A stretch of 29,533 bases of DNA from an uncultured Azospirillum sp. (GTDB taxonomy: Bacteria > Pseudomonadota > Alphaproteobacteria > RF32 > CAG-239), in the NCBI GenBank assembly GCA_900538765.1, contig UQAB01000023.1, forward strand, positions 1-29,533. The letters run 5' to 3'. The notes beneath the pieces are model-generated. The model was given only the letters and a program-made list of their open reading frames with translations, was not told where the DNA came from and made no database searches. Shown here piece after piece: positions 1 through 5,710 of this stretch; positions within the stretch are counted from its first letter, which is position 1, and every line of letters starts with the position of its first letter. Made by a program: the position numbers and the translations under genes.

Positions 1-537
1 GGCGCCAAAACCTGTCTTTCCGGGGCGACAACCCTCTATGACAAGTGCCGACCCTGCAACAATGCTTGCCCCAGCGGAACGTCGGAAAGCAATCCCGGCG
101 GCTGCGGCGGGTCTACAACGAATGAGTGCGGTACTAAAACCTGCTATTATCCTTATCAGGCGTGCTGCACTCCCAGTTGTCCTGACGGTAATAAGATATC
201 TTGTCCGTCAGGCTGCAGTAAAAGCGCATACGCAGATGATGGTTGCGGCGGGACATGTACGCGATGTGAAAGAATGTTGCCTGGGAGTGCTTATGATTAT
301 TATACAGGTTATTGTTATTCAAGTGACGGGGGGTATCGCGTTCAAGCAAGTTCAAGAACTCGTTGCCGAGGTTCTGATGGAACTGTGTATTGGGAAGATA
401 CATATAGTGCTAATTATAGCAAAGGAACGACCGTTTATCCTACCTACAGTGAATGTACGGCTGCAGAAGTGACAGGTATTCTTCCTTATTATGATCCTAC
501 CGGACGTTCATGTTATGGATCAGAGGTTTGTAAGTGA
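1..537 (+). CDS. Cys-rich secreted-type protein, 3' part only
   Basis: The frame is open from base 1 to a TGA at 535-537, so the gene starts outside the window. The first 90 or so residues are packed with Cys, Gly and Pro in short spaced clusters such as KTC, NECGTKTC and ACCTPSCPDG, including a weak SCPDG...ISCPSG motif that resembles the KCP[FY] signature of the genes at the other end of the window. The last 85 residues are Tyr/Ser-rich with fewer Cys. Base composition changes along the gene: the first 270 bases are clearly richer in G+C than the rest. Such proteins are usually exported and disulfide-bonded, but the signal peptide is not visible here and the function is unknown. An ATG at 274 is in frame, but nothing there suggests a real start. 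Confidence 0.75.
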   Translation, partial: GAKTCLSGATTLYDKCRPCNNACPSGTSESNPGGCGGSTTNECGTKTCYYPYQACCTPSCPDGNKISCPSGCSKSAYADDGCGGTCTRCERMLPGSAYDYYTGYCYSSDGGYRVQASSRTRCRGSDGTVYWEDTYSANYSKGTTVYPTYSECTAAEVTGILPYYDPTGRSCYGSEVCK

Positions 538-595
538 AATTGATTTTTGAGAGGTTATGAGGTATTTTATTTATACACATGGCGGGAGAGGGCGG

Positions 596-624
596 TTGCT
601 TTTTCCCGCTTAAATTCGTATAAC
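596..624 (+). promoter_or_regulatory. Putative sigma70-type promoter of the lol operon
   Basis: TTGCTT at 596-601 and TATAAC at 619-624 are separated by 17 bp, which places a start near 631, just ahead of the GAGGAG ribosome site at 635-640. The -35 lies within an imperfect hairpin (GCGGGA 582-587 with TCCCGC 604-609) that may belong to the end of the upstream transcript. Prediction only. Confidence 0.4.
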
Positions 625-648
625 TCCTTATATTGAGGAGAAATGCGT

Positions 649-1896
649 ATGATATTTTCAAAATTTGAGCGGATGGCGGCGTGGCGTTATCTCCGGGCAA
701 AGCGCAAAGAAGGCTTTATCTCGGTGATTACCGGTTTTGCCGTTGTCGGAATCGCGCTCGGCGTGGCGACGCTGATTATCGTGATGTCGGTGATGAATGG
801 TTTTCGCGCGGAGCTTTTGTCGCGTATTCTCGGTATTAACGGCCATATCGGCATTGTATCAACCGTCGGGCTGCCGTTTAATAATTATCATCAGGCGGTG
901 CAGGATATTGCCGCGATTGAAAATGTCAAAATCGTTATTCCGCAAATTGAGAAACAACTACTGGCGACGTCTGGTCGTGCGGCAGAAGGCGCCATGGTGC
1001 GTGGTATCAGCCGGGAGGATATTGTGCGTAAGCCGGTTTTGGCCGAGGGATTTAAAGGTTCCGATCTCAATGCTTTTGAAGGTGATGTGGTGATTGTCGG
1101 CAGCCGTTTTGCCCAGAAAATGGGGCTGGTTCCCGGGGCGGAGCTGACGCTGATTTCACCGAACGGCAAAGTGACTGCTTTTGGTACGGTGCCGCGGATG
1201 AAAAGTTATCGGGTTATCGGCACGTTTGATGTCGGTATGTATGAATATGACGCCAATTATATCTTTATGCCGCTTGAGGCTGCGCAGAAATATTTCGGGC
1301 TGGGCGACGCTGTGACACAGATTGATGTGACGCTGGAAAATGATGAAATGCTGAGGCCGGTTCGCCAGGCGATTGAACAGAGCGTGGGTGCGGCGGCTTA
1401 TGTTTATGACTGGAAGCAGACTAACTCCGCTTTCTTTAACGCCATTGATGTGGAGCGTAACGTGATGTTTATCGTGCTGACGCTGATTATTCTGGTGGCG
1501 GCGTTTAACATCATTACCGGGCTGATTATGCTGGTGAAGGACAAGGCGCGCGATGTGGCGGTTTTGCGCACAATGGGCGCGACCAAGGGTATGATTATGC
1601 GTATTTTCTTTGTTGACGGTGCTTTTATCGGCATGGTCGGTACGGCGGCAGGGCTGTTGCTGGGGCTGTTGTTTTGCCATAATATTGAAAACATCCGCCA
1701 GCTTTTGCAAAAGATTTCAGGGCAGGATTTGTTTTCAGCCGAGATTTATTTTCTTTCACAGCTGCCGGCCAAGGTTAATGCGACGGAAGTGGCGGCGGTG
1801 GTGCTGATGGCTTTGTTGTTGTCTTTCCTGGCCACGCTTTATCCGGCTTACCGTGCGGCCAAATTTGATCCGGTGGAGGCATTGCGTTATGAATAA
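649..1896 (+). CDS. lolC: LolC/LolE-family lipoprotein-releasing permease
   Basis: Inner-membrane permease of the ABC transporter that releases outer-membrane-destined lipoproteins to the periplasmic carrier LolA. The protein (415 aa) has the family layout: a basic N-terminus followed by a membrane helix (residues about 20-45), a periplasmic domain of about 220 residues, then three helices of an FtsX-type domain near residues 270-300, 320-345 and 375-400, and a final YPAYRAAKFDPVEALRYE tail typical of LolC/E. ATGs at 643 and 649 are in frame. GAGGAG at 635-640 is only 2 nt from the first but 8 nt from the second, so 649 is chosen. Its end overlaps lolD by 8 nt. Only one permease gene is present, as in many alphaproteobacteria, so it probably works as a homodimer; calling it LolC rather than LolE is arbitrary. 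Confidence 0.92.
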   Translation: MIFSKFERMAAWRYLRAKRKEGFISVITGFAVVGIALGVATLIIVMSVMNGFRAELLSRILGINGHIGIVSTVGLPFNNYHQAVQDIAAIENVKIVIPQIEKQLLATSGRAAEGAMVRGISREDIVRKPVLAEGFKGSDLNAFEGDVVIVGSRFAQKMGLVPGAELTLISPNGKVTAFGTVPRMKSYRVIGTFDVGMYEYDANYIFMPLEAAQKYFGLGDAVTQIDVTLENDEMLRPVRQAIEQSVGAAAYVYDWKQTNSAFFNAIDVERNVMFIVLTLIILVAAFNIITGLIMLVKDKARDVAVLRTMGATKGMIMRIFFVDGAFIGMVGTAAGLLLGLLFCHNIENIRQLLQKISGQDLFSAEIYFLSQLPAKVNATEVAAVVLMALLLSFLATLYPAYRAAKFDPVEALRYE

Positions 1897-2623
1897 ACAA
1901 ACTGCTCCGGTTTTGGAGCTTAAAAAAGTTACCCGAAAGTTTAAACAAGGCCCGCAGACGCTGGAAGTTCTGAAAGGGATTGATTTGGTTCTCCGCCCGG
2001 GAGAAATTATGGCGTTGGTCGGGCCGAGCGGTTCGGGAAAATCGACGCTTTTGCAGATTGCCGGGCTGTTGGACAAGCCGAGCGGCGGCGAAGTGTTGCT
2101 TGACGGGCAGAAATGCGGTAAGGCAGGGGATGCGCTGCGTACTGTTTTGCGGCGGGATTTTGTCGGCTTTGTATATCAGTATCACAACCTGCTGCCGGAT
2201 TTTAACGCTTTGGAAAATGTGATGCTGCCGATGCTGATTGCCGGGGCAAATGCTAAAGCGGCGGCGGAACGCGCGGAATTTTTACTGTCGCGTCTGAAAA
2301 TGGACAAGCGTTTGAAGCACCGGCCAAGCGAGATGTCGGGCGGTGAACAGCAGCGTGTGGCGATAGCGCGGGCTTTGGCCAATCAGCCGAAATTGCTGTT
2401 GGCGGACGAGCCGACCGGCAACCTGGATCCGAAAACTTCGGAAACTGTATTTAATGCATTGTTGGGAATTGTTCGTGAAACGGGGCTGGCGGCATTAATC
2501 GCAACCCATAACTTTGAACTGGCGGAACGGATGGACCGCCGGGTCAGCCTTGAAGAAGGGCGGCTGGTCGAGTTGGGCAGCCTGCGCAGTGAAGCTTCAG
2601 GGGGTGGAGAGAGCTTTTATTAG
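1889..2623 (+). CDS. lolD: LolD lipoprotein-releasing ABC ATPase
   Basis: Cytoplasmic ATPase that powers lipoprotein extraction by the LolC/E permease encoded immediately upstream. The 244-aa protein shows Walker A GPSGSGKST (45-53), Q-loop Gln97, ABC signature MSGGEQQ (149-155), Walker B LLLADE (169-174) followed by PTGNLD, and a switch His in IATHN. LVYQ/FVYQYHNLLPDFNALENV is the typical LolD/MacB-class Q-loop region. Start ATG 1889 overlaps the permease stop (ATGAATAA) and has GGAGG at 1874-1878, inside the upstream gene, so translation is probably coupled. An in-frame extension back to 1853 lies in the permease gene and has no support. Confidence 0.95.
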   Translation: MNKQTAPVLELKKVTRKFKQGPQTLEVLKGIDLVLRPGEIMALVGPSGSGKSTLLQIAGLLDKPSGGEVLLDGQKCGKAGDALRTVLRRDFVGFVYQYHNLLPDFNALENVMLPMLIAGANAKAAAERAEFLLSRLKMDKRLKHRPSEMSGGEQQRVAIARALANQPKLLLADEPTGNLDPKTSETVFNALLGIVRETGLAALIATHNFELAERMDRRVSLEEGRLVELGSLRSEASGGGESFY

Positions 2624-2632
2624 GAGGGCAAA

Positions 2633-2986
2633 ATGATAAAACTGAAAAAAGTCTGGTTGTGCGGCATGGGTTTTATGATGGCGGGCGCGGCACTGTCCGA
2701 GGCTAAATATGTGGCGCCGGCCGATGTTAAAACCCGCGGCACCAAGGTCAGCGAATATATGTTTTACAATCAGGATGCTGACAAGGACGGCAAAATGACG
2801 CTGGAAGAGTTTAAAAATCAGGCGCAAACCAGAGATGTCAAGCAGTATAACCGGGCGCTCAAGAAAAAAGGCCTCTACATGCCTCCCGAAAAGCAGTTTG
2901 AAGTCATGGACACGGACAAGGACGGCAAGATTACGCCGGAGGAGTTGGCTAAGTTTTTAGACGAGCAACGCTCCCAAATGAATTAA
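2633..2986 (+). CDS. Small exported EF-hand protein
   Basis: A 117-aa protein with an N-terminal signal-like segment (KLKKVW then a hydrophobic run to about residue 22, likely cut near Ala-Leu-Ser-Glu-Ala). It carries two canonical 12-residue EF-hand loops, Asp48-Glu59 (DADKDGKMTLEE) and Asp93-Glu104 (DTDKDGKITPEE). Both have Asp at positions 1, 3 and 5, Gly at 6 and Glu at 12, so calcium binding is likely. It starts 9 nt after lolD with AGGAGG at 2621-2626 and is probably the last gene of that operon. The location suggests a periplasmic calcium-responsive role, but no specific function can be assigned. A hairpin repeat element begins right at its stop codon. Confidence 0.85.
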   Translation: MIKLKKVWLCGMGFMMAGAALSEAKYVAPADVKTRGTKVSEYMFYNQDADKDGKMTLEEFKNQAQTRDVKQYNRALKKKGLYMPPEKQFEVMDTDKDGKITPEELAKFLDEQRSQMN

Positions 2987-3108
2987 AAGTTCGTATTTTG
3001 GGCTTCTAATACAGATTTAGCGGGTCGGCGCCATCCTCATTTACTACTATGTAAACTCCGGTGTCGCCGCCCTAAAATCTTATTATAAGCCTCAAACTCC
3101 GAACTTTT
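2985..3108. repeat. Hairpin repeat element, copy 1
   Basis: A 124-bp imperfectly palindromic element that begins at the stop codon of the EF-hand gene. Outer arms are AAAAGTTCG (2985-2993) and CGAACTTTT (3100-3108). A central hairpin has arms CGGCGCCA (3026-3033) and TGTCGCCG (3062-3069), with an inner stem TTTAC (3040-3044)/GTAAA (3051-3055). It matches the two copies at 20626-20869 over its central part (AATACAG-TTAGCGGGT, ATCCTCA, ACTC-GGTGTCG, CCCTAAA, CTTATTAT). Its stem bases differ from those copies in a pairing-preserving way. No transposase is nearby. Confidence 0.8.
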
Positions 3109-3109
3109 T

Positions 3110-3202
3110 CAGTGGCTAAGGATGTTGTTTGAGTACTCTCCATATTTTTAAAAGTGCCTTATTCATATATCGCATTTTCACAGCGGCTAAGGATGTTGTT
3201 TG
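3110..3202. repeat. Direct repeat of 22 bp
   Basis: Two copies of a 22-mer, 3110-3131 and 3181-3202, differ at one base (CAGTGGCTAAGG versus CAGCGGCTAAGG, both followed by ATGTTGTTTG). The offset is 71 bp. They lie between the hairpin element and the FHA gene terminator, in a stretch with no gene. The role is unknown; they may be remnants of a duplicated intergenic unit. Confidence 0.7.
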
Positions 3203-3233
3203 TTCTTTATAAGTTTTTTGGGGCGTAAATTGT

Positions 3234-3269
3234 GAAAAAAACGGGGAGGAACATGATGTTCCTCTCCGT
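3234..3269 (-). terminator. Intrinsic terminator of the FHA gene
   Basis: On the minus strand a 12-bp stem with two non-pairing positions, ACGGAGAGGAAC/GTTCCTCCCCGT around a 5-nt loop, is followed by TTTTTTT. It starts 7 nt after the FHA gene stop codon. Confidence 0.8.
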
Positions 3270-3276
3270 TCTTTCT

Positions 3277-3645
3277 TTAAATTATGACTGTGGTTCCGTT
3301 CAGAGAACAGTCAAAAACTTCTAACTTATCTCCGTTTCTACGAATGTAGCAATGAATACGCGATACTCTTTGGTCACAATTTGAGACGATAATATCGCAG
3401 AATTTATCGCTGCGTCCAAAAACGAGAATGTCTCCGTTCCGCAAGGGTTTTGAACGCTGCAACTCAGCAGTCAAGTTAACTATGTGGTTGCATATTTTGA
3501 GCATTGGAAAAACAAAATAAGTATTTATTCCAAGTTCAGCAATAAGCTTTGCCTCACGACCGTTGTTCTTTACTTCATTCTTGATGCTCACTTCGCGGAA
3601 ATTTAATGTTGTTGCCATAACTTTATCTTTTTTATAATTTAACAT
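3277..3645 (-). CDS. Small FHA-domain protein
   Basis: A 122-aa protein whose second half fits a forkhead-associated (phosphothreonine-binding) domain: VFGRSD (residues 75-80), CDIIV, VSRIHCYI (94-101), a variable segment, LEVFDCSLNGTTV (108-120). Arg78, Ser95, Arg96, His98 and Asn116-Gly117 correspond to the conserved peptide-binding positions of the family. The chain stops almost at once after NGTTV, so the last beta strands of a normal FHA fold are missing. No partner domain is attached. The ATG at 3645 follows a TTGACA-17-TAATAT promoter by about 14 nt without a clear ribosome site; ATG 3618 (MATTLNF) is a possible alternative start. It is a single gene flanked by the terminator at 3234-3269 and the divergent rpmI operon. 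Confidence 0.75.
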   Translation of the reverse strand: MLNYKKDKVMATTLNFREVSIKNEVKNNGREAKLIAELGINTYFVFPMLKICNHIVNLTAELQRSKPLRNGDILVFGRSDKFCDIIVSNCDQRVSRIHCYIRRNGDKLEVFDCSLNGTTVII

Positions 3646-3665
3646 AATAATATTTTTGTATTTTT

Positions 3666-3694
3666 ATATTATTATATAATTTTGATATTGTCAA
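3666..3694 (-). promoter_or_regulatory. Putative promoter of the FHA gene
   Basis: Read on the minus strand: TTGACA (3694-3689), 17 bp, TAATAT (3671-3666). The predicted start near 3659 leaves a leader of about 14 nt to the ATG at 3645. Confidence 0.5.
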
Positions 3695-3739
3695 TACTTA
3701 ATTTTAGTGAGTTGACGGAAATTTTATTATAAAAAATGC

Positions 3740-3768
3740 TTGATTCTTTTGGGGAATGAGTATATAAA
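3740..3768 (+). promoter_or_regulatory. Putative promoter of rpmI-rplT
   Basis: TTGATT (3740-3745) and TATAAA (3763-3768) are spaced by 17 bp, giving a start near 3775 and an untranslated leader of about 80 nt. The leader contains the self-complementary GGCATGCC and could hold a control element of the kind known upstream of L35-L20 operons. I could not identify a specific one. Confidence 0.5.
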
Positions 3769-3856
3769 GCAAAACGATGACCGGGCGAATCTGTGCGTAT
3801 GGCATGCCGGAGCGCCTTGAAAGCATCCTAAGCATAACTTTAAGAAAGGAAGCCAA

Positions 3857-4054
3857 ATGCCTAAATTGAAAACTAAAAGCGCTGCAAAAAAGCGTTTCAG
3901 CGTTACCGGAAGCGGCAAGCTGAAGAGAAATTTTGCCAATAAGAGACACTTGCTCTTTAATAAAGGTACCAAAATGAAAAGACAAGCACGCGGCACGACC
4001 TTGGTTAACGAGGCTGACGTTAAGATTGTTAAACAGTTTATGCCGTATATTTAA
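3857..4054 (+). CDS. rpmI: 50S ribosomal protein L35
   Basis: A 65-aa highly basic protein matching bL35 end to end: PKLKTKSAAKKRFSVTGSGK at the start, then the RHLLFNKGTKMKR region. It belongs to the large ribosomal subunit. AGAAAGGAAG lies just upstream of the ATG. It is followed 13 nt later by rplT, the near-universal arrangement. infC, often the first gene of this operon, is not upstream here. Confidence 0.97.
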   Translation: MPKLKTKSAAKKRFSVTGSGKLKRNFANKRHLLFNKGTKMKRQARGTTLVNEADVKIVKQFMPYI

Positions 4055-4067
4055 GGAGGAAAATTAG

Positions 4068-4427
4068 ATGTCTCGCGTTAAAAGAGGTTTGACGGCACAT
4101 GCTCGTCACAAGAAAATTTTATCAATGGCCAAAGGTTACAGAGGACGTAACAAAAACGTTTTCAGAGTAGCTGTTGAAAAAGTTGAAAAAGGTTTACAGT
4201 ACGCTTACCGCGACAGAAGAGCCAAGAAGAGAAGTTTCCGCGCTTTGTGGATTCAGAGAATCAATGCTGCGGCGCGTTTGAACGATATGACTTATTCTCG
4301 ATTTATGAGCGGGCTTATCAAAGCCGGCATCGAACTCGACCGAAAAGTCCTTGCTGATATCGCTTTGAAAGAGCCTGCCAATTTTGCCAAGCTGGTTGAA
4401 GCTGCAAAGGGCGCTTTGAGCAAATAG
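4068..4427 (+). CDS. rplT: 50S ribosomal protein L20
   Basis: A 119-aa protein matching bL20 along its full length, with VKRGLTAHARHKKIL at the start, AKGYRGRNKN, the YRDRRAKKRSFRALWIQRINAA helix region and a C-terminal helical domain. It binds 23S rRNA early in 50S assembly and in several bacteria represses its own operon. AGGAGG precedes the ATG. A terminator follows at 4510-4547. Confidence 0.97.
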   Translation: MSRVKRGLTAHARHKKILSMAKGYRGRNKNVFRVAVEKVEKGLQYAYRDRRAKKRSFRALWIQRINAAARLNDMTYSRFMSGLIKAGIELDRKVLADIALKEPANFAKLVEAAKGALSK

Positions 4428-4509
4428 TTTGTTTCGGTTCCGGGTGGGGAAGTATTTTCGCTTTGGAAAAAAAAACAGGCTGATATGTATCAGAGTTTGA
4501 AATTTATAA

Positions 4510-4547
4510 GAGTTAACCTTGAGAGTGTTTCGGGTTAACTCTTTTTA
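4510..4547 (+). terminator. Intrinsic terminator after rplT
   Basis: Perfect 10-bp stem AGAGTTAACC (4510-4519)/GGTTAACTCT (4534-4543) with a 14-nt loop, followed by TTTT. It separates rpmI-rplT from pheST. Confidence 0.85.
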
Positions 4548-4572
4548 CGTTTAAATCCATATGCTTTATTAT
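4545..4572 (+). promoter_or_regulatory. Putative promoter of pheST
   Basis: TTTACG (4545-4550) and TATTAT (4567-4572) with a spacer of about 16-17 bp directly follow the rplT terminator. The predicted start lies about 28 nt ahead of pheS. Confidence 0.45.
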
Positions 4573-4606
4573 TATTCAGAAAGTTAATTAAATTCTAGGT
4601 GAAAAA

Positions 4607-5710
4607 ATGGAAAATTTAGAGAATATGAAAGCAGAAATGCTGGCGGCAATTGCAGCGGTTCAGGATATGAAGGCCTGGGATGAGGTCAGGGTTTCACTGA
4701 GCGGTAAAAAAGGAAAAATTACCGAGATGATGAAGTCGCTCGGTTCTCTGGCGCCGGAAGAAAGAATCGAGGCCGGCAAAAAACTTAATGTTTTGAAGAG
4801 CGAGATTGAGAAAGCTCTGGAAAATCGCCGTGGCGAATTGGCTGAGGCCGAGATGAATGCTAAGCTGGCTCAGGAAAAAATAGATGTTACTCTGCCGGTT
4901 CGTCCCGAAGTTCAGGGGCGGATTCACCCGGTTTCCAAAATCTATGAGGAAATTGTTGCCATTTTTGGGCAGATGGGGTTTGAAGTTGCCGAAGGGCCGG
5001 ATATTGAAGACCAGTTTCACAATTTTAATGCTCTGAATATGCCAGCAAACCATCCGGCACGCCAGATGCAGGACACTTTCTATATTCCCAATACCAAAAG
5101 CACAGATTTTGATGACAGTTATGTGGTCAGAACCCATACCTCGCCGGTGCAAATTCGGACAATGGAAAACAAAAAGCCGCCTATTCGCATTATTGCGCCG
5201 GGGCGGACCTATCGTTCAGATTATGACGCCACGCATACGCCGATGTTTCATCAGGTTGAAGGGCTGGTTATTGACAAGAGCATTACCATGGCGCACCTTA
5301 AGGGCTGTCTGTATGACTTTGTCAAAGCCTTTTTTGAGCTGGACGATGTGCCGGTGCGTTATCGTCCGTCTTATTTTCCGTTTACGGAGCCGTCAGCTGA
5401 AATGGATATTGGTTGTTTGAAAAGCAAGAGTGAGTTGAAAATCGGCGCCGGTACCGACTGGCTGGAAATTCTCGGTTGCGGCATGGTTCATCCCAATGTG
5501 TTGCGGGCGGGCGGCATTGACCCCGATGAATATCAGGGCTTTGCCTTTGGCGTCGGCATTGACCGTTTGGCAATGCTGAAATACGGTATTCCCGACCTCA
5601 GGACATTTTTTGAGTCGGATGTTCGCTGGTTGAAGCATTATGGCTTTAATCCTTTGGATTTTTCTTCTATGACCGGCGGTTTAAGCAATAACGGAGGCAG
5701 TGCGCGATGA
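4607..5710 (+). CDS. pheS: Phenylalanyl-tRNA synthetase alpha subunit
   Basis: Catalytic subunit of the (alpha-beta)2 class IIc synthetase that charges tRNA-Phe. The 367-aa protein has the usual N-terminal helical hairpin (residues 1-90, rich in Lys/Glu) and the core with HPVSKIYEEIVAIFGQMGFEVAEGP, THTSPVQIRTM, the motif 2 region APGRTYRSDYDATHTPMFHQVEG, and motif 3 GFAFGVGIDRLAML near the C-terminus. AGGTGA precedes the ATG. The last codon overlaps pheT by 4 nt (ATGA at 5707-5710), which suggests coupled translation. A short Gly/Asn/Ser tail after motif 3 is unremarkable. Confidence 0.97.
   Translation: MENLENMKAEMLAAIAAVQDMKAWDEVRVSLSGKKGKITEMMKSLGSLAPEERIEAGKKLNVLKSEIEKALENRRGELAEAEMNAKLAQEKIDVTLPVRPEVQGRIHPVSKIYEEIVAIFGQMGFEVAEGPDIEDQFHNFNALNMPANHPARQMQDTFYIPNTKSTDFDDSYVVRTHTSPVQIRTMENKKPPIRIIAPGRTYRSDYDATHTPMFHQVEGLVIDKSITMAHLKGCLYDFVKAFFELDDVPVRYRPSYFPFTEPSAEMDIGCLKSKSELKIGAGTDWLEILGCGMVHPNVLRAGGIDPDEYQGFAFGVGIDRLAMLKYGIPDLRTFFESDVRWLKHYGFNPLDFSSMTGGLSNNGGSAR

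Noticed and set aside
557..613. An 18-codon ORF with GAGAGG just upstream of its ATG.
   Set aside because: Very short, and it overlaps the predicted lol promoter; no other support.
1156..1710. Long minus-strand open frame opposite the LolC/E gene, and similar antisense frames opposite pheT, rlmE and others.
   Set aside because: They are mirror images of strongly conserved genes, with no plausible protein features or ribosome sites.
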